DNA from: Distichodus sexfasciatus
Lineage: Eukaryota; Chordata; Actinopteri; Characiformes; Distichodontidae
Length of the DNA stretch: 64,000 bases
NCBI GenBank assembly: GCA_032718565.1
Contig: JAVGVS010000021.1
Location: forward strand, 2,369,384 to 2,433,383
Direction of reading: 5' to 3'
The notes under the pieces: model-generated
What the model was told of the DNA's origin: nothing
What the model saw: the letters and a program-made list of their open reading frames with translations, nothing else
Database searches by the model: none
Position numbers and translations under genes: made by a program
Shown: positions 1-12,503 of the stretch, piece after piece
Numbering within the stretch: the first letter of the stretch is position 1
How the letters are laid out: each line of letters begins with the position of its first letter

Positions 1-142
1 CGCTGCCTGAATTCGCGCGTGGCTGTGCTGCAAGTAATGCGCATGCGCAAGATCGGTTTGTAATCGGCAATACGTGTGAGTGATCGGCCGATCACCGATC
101 AGGCCAAAAATCGGCCGATTCCGATCGATCGGTGCATCCCTA
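1..142. mobile_element. hAT-like element end, truncated by the window edge
   Basis: The segment has repeated ATCGGCCGAT-type palindromic words and ends in GATCGGTGCATCCCTA, whose reverse complement begins TAGGGATGCACCGATC. That terminus is typical of a large class of fish hAT elements. Only one end is present, so length and target duplication cannot be checked. Confidence 0.5.
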
Positions 143-1298
143 CTTAAAATCTAAGGCCAAAACGACCGGCAAATCTATTCTGCTTCTTGCGCGATCCAAT
201 CACATCTCTCTGTACATTTGTTATTTTTCATGCAGTTTGTGTGTTTTGGAAGGTAGTGGTCCTTACTTGACAGACAAGCTTGCTCTCATCTTAAATTTTT
301 TAAAACACTACATTTCATTAAATTATTCATGCTTTGCTCCTGGGGTCTCTCCCAAGTCTCGTCTTATTTCATCAGGACGTCTCCTTTAATTTCCTTGACA
401 TGTTCCATATCATAATCTCCAATCCATCCTCTTGGTTTAAAGCCATGTTCAAGTTACAAGCAAACAAATTTAAATCATATGCTAGAGATAAGTACTACAG
501 CTCTGCAAAGATTCATCCTCACAGGCAGTGGAAAAACCATGGACCTAGAAACTGACCTGCACCAAGCATGAATGCACTCAGGCGATTTCTGAAGGTCAAC
601 AAGCTCATTCCAACACAATCCATTAATCAAACCAACAATCCAACCTTGGAAAGCATTATTCAGGGTAAAGCGTATCAGTAATTCCAGTTCAGAAAAGTAG
701 GTTTTCCCACCATTCACATGAGTAGTCAAGCAGCTGCAATATTATTTATAAACAGCATGCAACATTCTACTACACACAAAAAAAGAAGCTCAGAAAAGCT
801 TGCATGGATGATATAGGTTGCAGTCACACAATGTCACTTTTTTTAGAGCCATTCTCTTATTAGTCTGGTTCATTTTGGCTACATGTAAACATGAAAACAC
901 CCATCAGAGAGCAAACAAGGCAAACTGAGACTGAGCAACAGCAATGTCTAGTGGTGATCACAAGCAAATCTTGGCAAGGATCACATTATTTATGAACCAA
1001 GTTACATCCAGATTCTAACTACATGGATGAGAATAATAGTGTATTTAATTACACTAGGACAAAAAAACAAATTGCGCAGACTGCAGCTTCCCATGGTTTA
1101 GCACCAAGGTGTTTTATAGGTGTAACATTACAAATTTCATGCACTAAGACTAGAGCTGAGCAATTAACCAAAATATAACTGACAAACGAATCTTGCTCAT
1201 GACAATTACAACACTTCTAAAATTCTGTTAATACTTTCCCCAGTGTCTGTTCATGCACTGTCCCCTTAAAAACATATTACTGTATGTGTGTTGTTCAA

Positions 1299-1556
1299 TT
1301 GAAAGTGAGTGATTGTCATTGTGAACACACCACAGCACAGCACAGCACAGCGTGTACCACAACCAAATGTGGCCTCTGCATTTAACCCATCCGTGAAGGA
1401 GCAGCAGGCAGCTAACAAGTGCCCGGGAAGCAGTGCTTGGGGACGGTACCTTGCGCATGAGTACCTCAGTGGTAACTGTACCGGCCCTGGATTTGAACCT
1501 GCAACCTTCTAATCATGGGGCGAACACCCTACCGTTACGCCACCAACTGCCCCTGT
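1299..1556 (-). mobile_element. tRNA-derived SINE (family A), near full length
   Basis: Read on the minus strand, it starts with a tRNA-like head holding an A-box-like GTGGCGTAACGGTAGGGTG and a B-box-like GGTTGCAGGTTCAAATCC. A body with ACTGAGGTACTCATG and CAAGCACTGCTTCC follows, and the tail is CAATGACAATCACTCACTTTC. At least five other copies of the family occur in this window. It has no coding capacity. Confidence 0.75.
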
Positions 1557-4500
1557 TATGGGACTCCATTTCCTATAACTATTTTAAAGTTACAACTATA
1601 AACTCTTATTAGAAAAAAAATTAAATATTTGAAGTACATATCTTTACAGTAAACTGAGGCCAAAAAACATACAAAAAATACTAACTATAATTTATTAATT
1701 GTATTCGAGGTAAAACTATCAGTTAATCACAATAAGGATTTGAGGTCATATCACCCAGCCCTAACTAAGACACAAAAGAGAAAGATTTCAACCACGCCAC
1801 TAATTCGTGTAGTTGCTTGGGCTCCACTGGCCGATAAATTAAAATGTGGAGTTAAATAAAATCTACAGCTTAAAAAGCCTCTCCCGTTTAGGGTTTAATA
1901 CATGTTTGAAAATCAACCCAATTAGCAAAAATGAAAAAACAGAAACAAAAACAAAAATAATAAATAAATAATTTTTTTTGACATCACAAAATGGCAAAAA
2001 GGCCCAGGTGATGCATCCATTGGCTAATTTTAATGGAGAGGGGAACAATCTAATAATAATTAAAAAAAAGAATAAATTAGAGTATGACTCCAGCCAGCTT
2101 AAAAAGTTTACTACATCAGTTAGAATGATGAGGATTACACTATAGAAACCACACTGATACTAAACAGAAGTGAGAGCAGCCACATGCAGACACACAGTTT
2201 GGGTGTGGCTGTGAACATAGTAAACAAACCATGAGTGAGAGAGAGAGAGGAGTCAGTACAGGGAGGCTGTTTCACTTTGACTCAATGAACACATTTCCAA
2301 CTGACTGACCTAAACATCAACTGCACCAACCACTAAAAGGATTCCTTCTGTCTTTCCTGTTTTAGAATAAAGAAAATAAAACATTACGTACTGATCAGTA
2401 AGGAGTGCTTGCAGACAACTTCCTCATTTTAATGTAAATGACCTCAAATTATGAGTCACTCAACAGAACAAATTTCTACTCACATAGACTATACAATTCT
2501 TATTTTTGCATCATGACTCATGAAATCACTGGAGGAGATTCTGATTCTATGACTGCACTCATAAATAACAATGTCACTTGTTAGATAATGAGTCATTATA
2601 TTTAACGACAATCTTTCCAAATAGCACATCAGCCTAGTTTATATTTTAAAATTAATATGGTCATTATTTCTAAACTTCTAAGCGTCTGTTCTTCTAAGCT
2701 TTAACGCTCATTAAAAATGTCAGTGAGCACAATTAGCGATTTAGTAATAAAAAAGATCACTGCATCTTTGCTCAACAAACGATGCTTTTATTTTAAATTA
2801 CCAGGGACCGACCAGGGAGTTGCTGGAACTAAGTATTTTATGAAAATGTTTCTCTATACGCAGCAGAAACCATTTTAGACCATTTTAACATAAACAGAAG
2901 TCAACAGTAAAACCAGTTAACCTCAACGTCCCTAAATTTTAAAGAAGTAGAAGCTGGTGTAATTCTGTCATATAAAAAAACAAATGATTATTCACATGTA
3001 CAAGATTTATTAGTCTAGAAGATCTTCCATATAGTGACTTGCATTTGCTTGTAATAAAGTTTGCCTAGAACAATTTTGGTTTCAAATCCTATCCATTATG
3101 CTACCTATATTATGACAGCAGATCTCACTTTTTAAGAAATGCCTTGAATTAGCTACACATTGAGAATCATAAGTGTGCTGTTAATATTTTGGAAATCAGT
3201 CCGACACCAGTGACATAACTAATTCCCAAACGGGCTATTCATTACTTCTCAATGTCACCTCAACTAAAGCAAACCATAACAACCCAGTACACTCATTAAT
3301 GAATTCAAATCACAACCCATTCAGCACTGTTCAGTCACTGCATCAATGATGAGTGATGCATCAGAAAAGGGAAATATTCAAATCAGGTATTGCTATATTG
3401 AAGTTCCTGAGTCACCGTACTCCTGAGGCCAGTTACTAGCTGACGTCTACATGGTCAGATGCCAACTAAATTAAGGCAGTAAAGATCAAGCACAGCATGA
3501 CAAGCATGTCAACAAACACCAGCTTACAATAACCACCATCATTATTATGGTAAGATACAGAGGAGAGCTTGAAAACAGCCTTGAAAACAGCCTGAATTAA
3601 GCACCGATTCTCAGAATATTGGTCTCTGGCTTAATAACAGATTTGTAGTTGAAACGTGTTAATTTCTTGACTAGAATTGTGACCGTCAAATACATTAATT
3701 GCATACATCATACACATAAAGAGTGACTCCCAATTGCCTTACTGAGAGGACAGTTTCCCAGCAGCAAATCAGAGTTAAGGGTTTTGTTCAGAAGCCCAGC
3801 GGTGTTGTTTAAAGCCCTCGTGAGAATCAAATATTTAACTCCATGGTTAGCCACACAATTTTTCCAGTTACTAAAACTCAGTGGTGGTAATTCTAGATGT
3901 AGGACAGAGCAGCTCTCGAACCCACAACCTCATGGTCCATAACTTATCACCCCATCACCTCAGTGTTAGTGTAAGTTCAGTCTTAGGACCTTTTCACACC
4001 TAGTTAATTTAGTGTTTGTTTCGGGACTCTTCATTATCTTCCCTTTAAGTTTAGTTTGTTTGTACAGGTGAGAACCCAGCAATTGAACTTAATTCTGCTC
4101 CCAAAACTATTGACCTGAAAGCATCAAGAGGAAATTCTAATCAAACCCTGTAGCAGTTGTAGATTTGGAGCAAAAGGCATTATTAAAAGATGGCCAGATG
4201 ATGAGATATAGCAGCACGGATTAATGGTGAGCAATAGCACTAGCTTATATGAGTACAAGTAATGAATATTTCTTACACATACAGGATCTTTGCGACAGAA
4301 ACAGCTTTTCGCAGCTACTACTTGTGAGGCTGACAAATCGATTATTTTTCCTAAAGCAGCTTTCCATTAAACAAGAGTTTAATGGTATGTTGTAACCATA
4401 GTCAATTTGTGTTGTTCTCGAAGATAAATGTCATGTGTATGGTCTGATAAAAGTTGGCCGGTGCACATGTACTGTCGTGTGAAACGGAACCGTGGCAAGG

Positions 4501-4619
4501 AGTGAACGCAACATTAAAAATATTCTCCCTGATTTCTAATCAAGTCATTCCTGGCCTGAAAACGCCCTAATATATACACACATATGCATATGTGTGTAAG
4601 AAGCATTTTCCACCTTCTG

Positions 4620-5670
4620 TACGTAAACAAAACTGTTCTGAGTGGAGCCGGCGCGAGTGAAGGCGCTACTGTTGGCTTGTTTTGGCTGCTGTCATCCGCG
4701 CACATGTCCGTGTGTCACTCGGGAGCAGCTCCGCTGCGCCCTCTGGCTGCCACGAGATGGCACCGCGCCTTGCTTGCGCGCAGCCCGACACACCGAGAAT
4801 GTCAACAAAATGGCGGATCTGCCCGCGTCACGTGACTCCTTTGTGTTTTGCAAAGCAATTCCTAGCCAAACAACCCGACACAACACGACCAATTCACCCA
4901 AAATCGCCAGAAGAAGCATTTTCGTTTCGGTACGGTGCAAAAATATCGATGCAGTGCCCGCAAACGCCCCATTTCACCGTGGAAAAAGAAAACGACGCGG
5001 CCGCCATTTTGTGCAAACTTGCGCAGGCATTAGCTGCGCGCACCATGTACTGGAAAAAAATATTAAAGTCGTGCATAATGTCACCCATTCCATCTGAAAA
5101 CGTACCGATTCCTCCTCCTTTTCCATTCCCGTTGGCATTTGCGGCACTGCCCGGTTGATGGAGACATATTCTTGCAGGTCCGGTAAATCCTCGCAGCGGA
5201 AGACGGGTAGGGGCTTGGTAACGTCCAGCGCCCGTGCCCGAAACGACAATTTGCTCATTTTTTATATCGAAAGACGTAGCATATATCTGTGAGGTCCCCT
5301 TAGATTCACAAATGAAATGATTATAGTTCTCATTGATGAATCTGTGATGCTCGTCGGAGTCAAAATGGTCGAAATGCTTTCAAAAGAGGCGTCCAGCGAG
5401 AAGAACGGAGCCGGGAGGGCCCGGATATGGTCGCTCTCCCTCGGTCTCTCTTTCCCCGTAGTCTCGCTCTCTCTCCTGGTTCAGCACGCCATGGCCAACA
5501 TGGCGGACATTAAAAACTCTTTAACTCTCGCTTTGCTTCCTGCGGCCCGACCCCCCCCTCCCCCTGCCGTTCACACACCAGCCATTCCCACTCGCCTCAG
5601 CACGCGTGCGCGCCCGCGACGCCCTGCGGGGTGGAGACGAGGGGGGAGAAGGGGGATATAAACACCGGCT
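4620..5670 (-). promoter_or_regulatory. epc1: CpG-rich promoter and 5' region of epc1
   Basis: This roughly 1 kb stretch is clearly richer in G, C and CpG than its AT-rich surroundings and brackets the epc1 start codon. It carries YY1-type ATGGCGG/CCGCCAT motifs near 4807, 5000 and 5498, a common feature of TATA-less housekeeping promoters. The start of transcription is probably between the ATG at 5258 and about 5650. A TATA-like GGGATATAAACACC on the plus strand at about 5652 could serve divergent transcription, but no plus-strand gene follows it. Confidence 0.6.
5106..5258 (-). CDS. epc1: Enhancer of polycomb homolog (epc1-like), first coding exon
   Basis: The frame opens with MSKLSFRARALD, continues through KPLPVFRCEDLPDL and SINRAVPQMPTGMEKEEES, and stops exactly at a GTACGT splice donor after 51 codons (phase 0). 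This is the conserved start of the EPcA domain of Enhancer of polycomb proteins, which are scaffold subunits of the NuA4/TIP60 histone acetyltransferase complex in the nucleus. From memory of the family, LPVFRCEDLPDL fits EPC1 better than EPC2. The reading frame runs on past the donor but loses all resemblance, which confirms the exon border. No later exon is seen toward position 1, so exon 2 must lie beyond the left edge, after an intron of more than 5.1 kb. Start choice is firm because the family always begins with this motif. Which fish duplicate (a or b) cannot be told. Confidence 0.93.
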
Positions 5671-8600
5671 TACGCTACACGTACGTCTCCCTATCACCAT
5701 CAGTCCCGCAGTAACATTCTCACGAACTGATATCTTTAAAAGCAACGCAATTTCAGTAATTTCCAGGAACGCATGAAACGCCGGAATGAACGGAAGAGGC
5801 AAGACCGATTTTAAAGGGCCTGCCATTTTATTATTTAAAGGATATTTTAGGATAGCAGTAGGCTTAAATAAATGTAAGATTACTTGCACACTATTAAAAT
5901 TGCATGTAACTATGTTTGTAACAAATCTTGAACCTTACTAGATTACTGTAGCTGCTTGCTTGCAGTAGAAATAAATGACGCCTATTCCTTATTGCAACAA
6001 CCACGGAATCATTTTTTCCCCTCCCGCAAAGAAACTTTAGTATGGAATCCGGTTCCCACCAAAGAAATTAACATTCTCAACTGTACAATTAAGCTACATG
6101 ATTTGTTTTAGAGGGTAATTTAAAAAATACTGTGTAGTTGGAATTTTGGTTTAGTGTAGTTGCTTAAATTTAGTCTTGCACGAGGAAGTCAGGTTACATT
6201 TCACCATGTTCTGCTTATATACCAGTGTCAATTTCTGACTCACGACTGAGCCAAGCTGCGTTAATTATAATTACAAATATTCTCAAATAGTATTTGTAGT
6301 GGCTTACGTTAGAAAAGCATTATAGCGGTTTAGATTGGTTAGAGGCGGATTGGGGTATTATATTTACCTCTGTTCTCAACAATAAGTCAAATGTGGCAAT
6401 ATTTAAGTTTTGCTGTACTGTCCGTGTTCTACGCTTATCCCGTTCCACACAGCGACGTTTTGCGGGTTCACGTCGCCCTCTGTTGGAACGTCAAAGAACT
6501 GTAGGTTACACGCAGCTTGAAATTAGCTCAACATTATCTGGCAGCATGTTTAGACACATACCATAGACATTTAATAAAAATATTGGGTTGTCTCATTCAG
6601 GCATACAGACAATAACTCATCTGCTGTCATAGACAGCAGACTCACTACTCCATTCAATCCATGACTGACACCACAACCTGTTATTATTTATAGGACCCGT
6701 GCACTTTCACCACTTCATTGAGCATGTAATGGCAAGGGAACAGGTATGAATGTATAAGGTAGGATCACTGCTGGGGTATTTACAGAAGTCAACATCACTG
6801 TACAGCCTTGTCCATAGACCCATAAATATCTAGCCATAAATGTGCACTGACCACTGAACATTTCAAGTGGAGAGCCAAACCAAGCTGTACAAGAAAAAAT
6901 ACGTTCAACCAACAAGGCAGGTTTAGGTCATACATTGGTCACAGAGTGCGCCACAGTGTGGCTAAGAACAGTTATTTCCCAGGCTCACAGATGACCTTTC
7001 TTTGCAGATAAAAATAGACATTCACTGTGGACCATAATCAGAACTTGTGGGTAGTTTCAATCACATCAACATCTCACCACAATCAAAACACCACGATCAA
7101 TCCCACAATTCCACATATATAGTCTGGAATGTTGCAACTCACCAGTATGCTTCTGCGCCATGTTGTAGACAAAGTGCATGTGCAAAAGTATATCCAAATG
7201 AGCCATTAGACTTGAGTATCCAATGCCTAAGTACAAATGGGGAAAAAGTCTATTAAAACATTTAACTAATGCCTTTTATCATTAGATCATACTATTCACC
7301 ACTGTCAGGAGTGAATTTCTTTATTTGAGAGTGTCTCAGGAGCAGGTTGGGTTTGTTCATGGACAGAAGGATATAGCCGAATTTAATCCGATAACCACTT
7401 TGCCTCTAGGTGAGTATTTGACCTTTAGGCTGCCATGACTACCCCTTAAGTTCAATGCTTTTCAGTGCAAATAGAAAATGACGTTAGAAATATAACCCAA
7501 GTTCATCCATTATAGATGACTGTAGATTGTAATGGATTAATATGTAATAAAAAAAAAGAGAGAGAGAGATAGAGAGAGAAAATTTAGAAGTGAAAAAAGC
7601 TTCAACTTACAGCTTTCAACAGAAAGGAACATAAAGAGATTGTGTTATGACAGACCTTAAAAAGAATAGTAAGAATCACATTCACTTGGTGGATTTTTAT
7701 TGTAAGTTTATATTGTCTCCATCCACACGAAATGGAGACCATATGGGAGTGGTAATCTAACAGATGACTGGGCTGCTTAGAACAGATATTTGGCACATAA
7801 TGAAAAAGTATCTGTCATATATAATTAGATTTACCGTTGCAGAAACAAGTACAGGACATAAACAGTGGGAACAATGTCTAGCAATGAAAGTATTACAAAT
7901 AAATGAGTGCATTTCCTGTCAAACAAACACAACTGCAATTCAGGGCTGGGTGGTGAAGGTTTCCACATTAGAGCTGGGTAGCAAGACTGCTAATAACAGC
8001 CATGAGGGAAGGAGAGAAGACATCAAGTACACACCTCAACTGAGAGGCCCTTGCCAAAGAACACAGCTTACACCAAATCTACAGCTTGAGGTCTTGAGCG
8101 AGTGTGTGCACAGTCTCACTTCTTTGAATTTTCTTAATTGCAGTATCACTGCAGTGAGCAAAATGTGTTTTGCTTCTTATTGTCCTTTCCTCTCTAAAAG
8201 TGTGATCATATACTGCATTACTACTACATTATGCACCCACTACCAGATTTTACTTTCTCTGCACACATTAAAACATCTTTTCATTTCATTCAAGTGAGCA
8301 GAAAAATCTGGTAAACTTGACAGACTGCACAGAATAAATGCATCAAGAATAAAAGCTATTTTTTGCTGATGGAGAAGTAACTTAATATTGAAATATCTTG
8401 GTGGTGGAGAGACATCATGTTTGCAGATACTTAAAATGCGAACTAAATGACAAATGTTAAATTGAGGTTTAGGCCACAATGGTTTTTGTGCTTCATTGAT
8501 CTCAACTTCTAGCATGATTAGAAAGAGGTTTGTACTGCACCAGACCAGTTTTTAACAACTGATGGACAACTGCAAACAAAATGTGTCACTGTGTTTTTTA

Positions 8601-8712
8601 CTTTGTTTTCAGGTGACAAGGCATGTTAAAAGGTGTGATATTGAACTCCATCAGCTGGTGTGAGAGTCTACAACCTACTCTCATGCATGCATTACTTGTA
8701 TGTCTTCTAGCC
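5671..8712. other. Intergenic, no gene seen
   Basis: AT-rich sequence upstream of epc1. I see a short (AG)n tract at 7557-7579 and a repeat fragment near 7320-7400 starting TCTCAGGAGCAGGTTGGG, which resembles one near 30370. The open frames here, including the longest at 7764-8297, show no recognisable protein and no exon-like borders. Confidence 0.5.
7557..7579. repeat. (AG)n microsatellite
   Basis: Run of AG dinucleotides with one GATA interruption, following an A-run. Confidence 0.85.
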
Positions 8713-9540
8713 AAGGGGTCCCCAACCCCCGGACCCCGGACCGGTACCAGTCCGTGGATCATTTGGTACCGGGCTGCAAAGAAAAAATTTCGTGATTAAA
8801 ATTATAGTTATTTTTCTTTAATTAGTCGTCCTGATCCTATTTTGAAAAACGTTTCCGCCCCTCGCCTCACTACCACACTTGAATCTGGTGTGCCATTTCA
8901 CGCATCAGCGATACAAGCTAACCACTGAAAAAAATGAGCCAAAAACTAAATTCACTGGAGAGCTTTTTCGGGAAGGAACGAGCAAACGATGGGACGGCAG
9001 AAGGGTCACAGACTGCCAGCAAAAAGAAAGCTCCATTTAAAAGAAAAAAAAAAACCAAGATTTCTACCTAAGTTACGGGTTCTTCGCAGCAGGTGATACA
9101 CAAGCTCCACTCCTGCTATGCATCATTTGCGGTGACCGACTAGCTAATGAAGCCATGAAACCCCCAAAACTGCTTGGCCACACTGAGACAAAACACCCTG
9201 CGTTAAAAGACGAGGCCTTGGAATTCTTTGAAAGAAAAAAAAACGTGGACATGAAGGACAAAAAACAGTTATTGAGGGCCACCACTTCAACAAATGTGTC
9301 TGCGCTGAAAGCATCATTCTTAGTTGTGGACCGCATTGCTAAAGCTAAGAAGCCCTTTACTATCGGGGAAGAATCGATTCTGGCTGCTACTAAGACATTT
9401 GCAGTGAACTTTTTGGAGAGGCTGCGGCGAAAAAGGTAGGAAATGTCCCCAAGGTTTTCGTTATGCGCCTCTACCCGGTCTGTGAAAAAATTTTCATGCA
9501 TGAAACTGGTCCCTGGTACAAAAAAGGTTGGGGACTGCTG
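8713..9540 (+). mobile_element. hAT-superfamily DNA transposon, decayed internal-deletion copy
   Basis: The ends are inverted: AAGGGGTCCCCAACC on the left and GGTTGGGGACTGCTG on the right. The flanks TTCTAGCC and TTCTAGTC look like an 8-base target duplication with one mismatch. The inside carries the N-terminal part of a BED-zinc-finger hAT transposase and then runs straight to the right end, so the catalytic domain is deleted. The copy can only have moved with help from another element. Confidence 0.85.
8934..9439 (+). pseudogene. hAT transposase N-terminal remnant (BED zinc finger), frameshifted
   Basis: A frame starting MSQKLNSLESFFGKE at 8934 hits a stop at about 9068. A second frame, offset by one base count, takes over before 9065 and encodes a BED-type finger (LLCIICGDRLANEAM, then H-x4-H in GHTETKH), followed by KHPALKDEALEFF and ATTSTNVSALKASF. 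These are words typical of ZBED/SCAND3-like hAT transposases. The break lies in an A-rich run at about 9038-9054, a likely slippage site. The frame ends at 9439 with RRKR and a stop, far short of a full transposase of several hundred residues. The DDE catalytic region and dimerisation domain are absent. Confidence 0.8.
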
Positions 9541-10770
9541 TTCTAGTCTATTCTACAGCATTATACAGTTAGGCGACAGATGTTAATTCTTCCATGTACC
9601 ATTATATCAAATAATCCCTGAATTTATTAAACATTTAAACTATGACTGCAGATAAGCACATAAATATATTTAAACTGTAATGAGTATAAAATCATTGTGA
9701 TAATTTAATGTCATCACAATGTTTAAAATGTTATGTATAAAATTTTAAATATAATTTGTGGCTTAGAGCCACAACCAATACAGGTGTGTGTGCTGTTGTG
9801 CGGGGTACACATATAATTTCTCTTTATTTTTTTGTAGTTTAGTATTGGAAAATGAACTGAACTTTCCATGTGTATCAAGCAGCAAACAAGTTGTAGTAAG
9901 ACAGGTTAAATTCAATTTGTCCTACATGGCATGCCCTGCAAACAATACAACGTGAAGCTCAAATCAATCCTAATTAATCAAGTTTCACAGAAATTCATGC
10001 ATTTTAATACAGATCTCCAAGTCTACAGATTCAATTCTTTTTTTAGGATCACACTAGGGGCTGTGGACAGTGGAAGTGGCCTTTTGGTAACTATTCACAT
10101 CAAAGTTGCACTTTGCCAATAGACCCTTTTCAGTCCAGATACAGATATCTGGTCATTGGATACTGTTCTATACAGAGGCCCATTAAAGTGTCAGTGTTAA
10201 CTGACTGCATGTCTTGCTGTGTGTAAGAGAAATGTTTTATGTGCAAGACAAGACACAGGAAAACACTGACAGACTTTAAAACAAAAAAGTAAAAGAATAT
10301 ATATCTACATTTACTGAATTATTTATTATTGAAATAAGTAGTCAGCAACTTAATAAATTTGAAAGCATTTTAGTGGCACACCAAACCGGTCAGAAATAAA
10401 TTTATGCATAAAATGACCATCAAACAAGAAGAAAATATAAAAACTCATCACAAGTTAAACTACTGCAAACGAACTTGAAAAGTTCTCTAAACAGGCAATT
10501 TAATTAATACATGTGGACCACTGTTATAAATATCAGTTAATCTCAAACCACATTTTCACAAACCATTTATAAGAGGAATTAAGTTTTATCTCCATCAAGG
10601 TCTACTGTTGAATGTGTTAAATCTATCCAAAAAGGTCATGCCAACATGTCCTCATTACCTGCAGTAACATACAGAAATGAGAATACTATAGTGCCCAAAC
10701 ATTAAAGCTATGTTCTAAATAGCTTTCAACTGCCTGTTGTTCCTGCAAAGCCAAAGTCGAACCCCTTCCC
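9541..10770. other. Intergenic, no gene seen
   Basis: AT-rich sequence between the hAT element and the GC-richer zone. No recognisable repeat or exon was found. Confidence 0.45.
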
Positions 10771-12083
10771 CCACTGCATCACAAAACTGGGGCAAAACTG
10801 AGAGATGCGACAGTTCGGGGCATCTGAGTGCTGCAGGACGAGGATCAGAGATTAACGGAGACGCACAGAGGGATAAATATCATTCCGTTCACATCGATTA
10901 GCACAAAGCTGGACCACAAAGGCTGAAAAATACAGGTTACAGAGAGCAAAGTGCAGTCTAAACGTCGTCATAACTAAATACAGTAGCAGTGGTTTTAGTC
11001 CCGCCTATCTGAACCCGAGCGCTTCTCTATCAACTGCAGTTAGATAATGCGATGGGAGGCTCGTCGAAGGGGGCGATCCTGATCCATTTATTCAGCAGAG
11101 AAATCACCCTGCAAACCAAATGGACTCCCGAGGATTTTTGTGCCCCCGGTGCACAAAGAAAAACAGAAAAAAGCCACGTCTAATGTGGGTTTAAATCATT
11201 ATAAACGCGCTATTATGCTCGTTGCTGCATTTGTCGGTCATGGCTGAAGAGAATATTCATGGCGTCACCACCTAGTCGCTGGTTGACAGTAATTAGACAA
11301 CGAGAAGCGACCTATCATACCACACAATGCACATTTAAAACCCTGCAAAGAAAATAAACTTCGAAGCGGTGAGGCTTATAATAAATGCTTGGAAACGGTT
11401 ATGAATCGGTCTTTTGAGAAAATATAGAGGAAGTTTGACGCGAGTCCACCGAATATATACAACCGGAAATGCACAACAAAGCAAACAGAGTGAAAACAAA
11501 AGATAGCTCAAAGTTTAGATTACCATTTTGCCTAATAAGGTCCGGATGCACTATAACGCCAAAATAAACATTCAGATTCTTTAGAAGATGAAAAAGTATC
11601 CCAAAACACAGAATTTAAATGATTTTTGATTAATTTTATGCTGCACTGTCTTTTTAAAACGGCAACTCGATTTTTTGATAATGGATGAAAAAAAGTGTCA
11701 TGAGCAAATGTTGAGAAGAAACTAGAAGGGGAAAATACATGTTAAGATAGAAATATATTTATTTGAATAGCATGTGCTGGTGGATGAAAACGTTTCTGCT
11801 CACTTTTAACTTACTAGGTCAAACATTTTAGAGGAAACTGAAGGTTAGGGCGACATTATGGCCCAAGCCAAGAAATTCCTCTCGAGGTAACGATAAGCTA
11901 GCCAACATTTAGCTTAACGGCTTTGCTTTTTTTTCCTCGCAAAACTGTCCATCATGAGCTCTTTCCTTAACAAAAGAAATCACCCAACTCGACAAATAAC
12001 ATGAAGAGATAAAGACTGTACCCTTTTGAAGAGGTAGAATTAGTTATTAATTTTGTTTAGGAGAGAGAAAACAAGCAACTTAC
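10771..12083. other. GC-richer single-copy zone, function unknown
   Basis: The stretch has more CpG than its neighbours, for example around 11050-11250. On the minus strand a pyrimidine-purine mix GGTTTGCAG near 11113 is followed by about 25 stop-free codons, but there is no clear exon with two splice sites. It may be promoter-flanking or 5'UTR DNA tied to the candidate first exon at 12084. Confidence 0.3.
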
Positions 12084-12380
12084 CAATTTAACCACTAGGG
12101 TGGATGGTGACAATTTCGTCCAACATGACAGGCTAAGCTACCGAGCCTTATGAACACCGCACAGTTAGTGCTGATAGCAACAGAACAAATGCGATGCAGC
12201 AAATCCATGGTGAAATATTTCCGATTTTCGGGACGATCCGTGTCGAGGAACGAGCGACCGGAGAAACGCCGAAGCGGATGGATTTGACCAAGAAAGAGTC
12301 GAGCGAAGAAAGTCGCCAAAAGGCTGCTCATGATCGCTCCAGCTGAGCCACTCATCACGGGCCGAGATGGGGTTAACAAC
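12084..12380 (-). other. Candidate promoter-proximal first exon (non-coding or uORF-bearing)
   Basis: On the minus strand, a CpG-containing stretch ends in AAATTG followed by a consensus GTAAGT donor at 12083. About 30-50 bases upstream of its presumed start is a paired CCAAT arrangement (12406-12432). Inside is an ATG in strong context (ACCATGG) opening a 37-codon frame that stops before the donor, so any protein start would lie in a later exon. It could be an alternative distal first exon of epc1, which is on the same strand 7 kb downstream, or the first exon of an unknown transcript. The right-hand boundary is a guess. Confidence 0.35.
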
Positions 12381-12405
12381 TTTACACGGGCGATCAGACG
12401 CGTCC

Positions 12406-12432
12406 TGATTGGTCCCCGAGTGGCACCAATCA
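12406..12432. promoter_or_regulatory. Palindromic pair of CCAAT boxes
   Basis: TGATTGGT and ACCAATCA form a perfect 8-base inverted repeat separated by 11 bases. Each half is a CCAAT box on opposite strands, the binding site type of NF-Y. The pair sits just upstream of the candidate minus-strand first exon ending at 12084, so it could drive transcription in either direction. Confidence 0.45.
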
Positions 12433-12503
12433 CCTGTGGAGAGCAACAGGGCTGGCGCAACTGCACTTCTTTTCAAAATTCTTGAAGACGTTTCACATCT
12501 CAA

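Larger units (their letters stand above)
1..5105 (-). other. epc1 first intron, partial
   Basis: This is the sequence downstream of the GTACGT donor of the epc1 first coding exon. No acceptor followed by an EPC-like frame was found. It holds a hAT-like end at the left edge, a minus-strand SINE at 1299-1556, a tRNA-like repeat scrap around 3890-3970, and otherwise AT-rich single-copy sequence in which I see no gene. The part nearest the exon (4620-5100) is still CpG-rich. Confidence 0.75.

Noticed and set aside
1488..1550. tRNA-like boxes on the minus strand
   Set aside because: They belong to a SINE head; the acceptor and anticodon arms do not form a functional tRNA.
4642..5158. Overlapping plus-strand open frames of about 150 codons in the CpG-rich zone
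   Set aside because: They lie opposite the epc1 exon and promoter; GC-rich DNA keeps frames open by chance and the translations show no family motif.
7764..8297. 177-codon plus-strand frame
   Set aside because: It has no recognised motif, no splice-site context and an unusual mixed composition; treated as chance.
12095..12466. 123-codon minus-strand frame starting MQLRQPCCS
   Set aside because: It starts upstream of the CCAAT pair and spans the likely promoter, with no recognisable domain; more likely chance than a protein.
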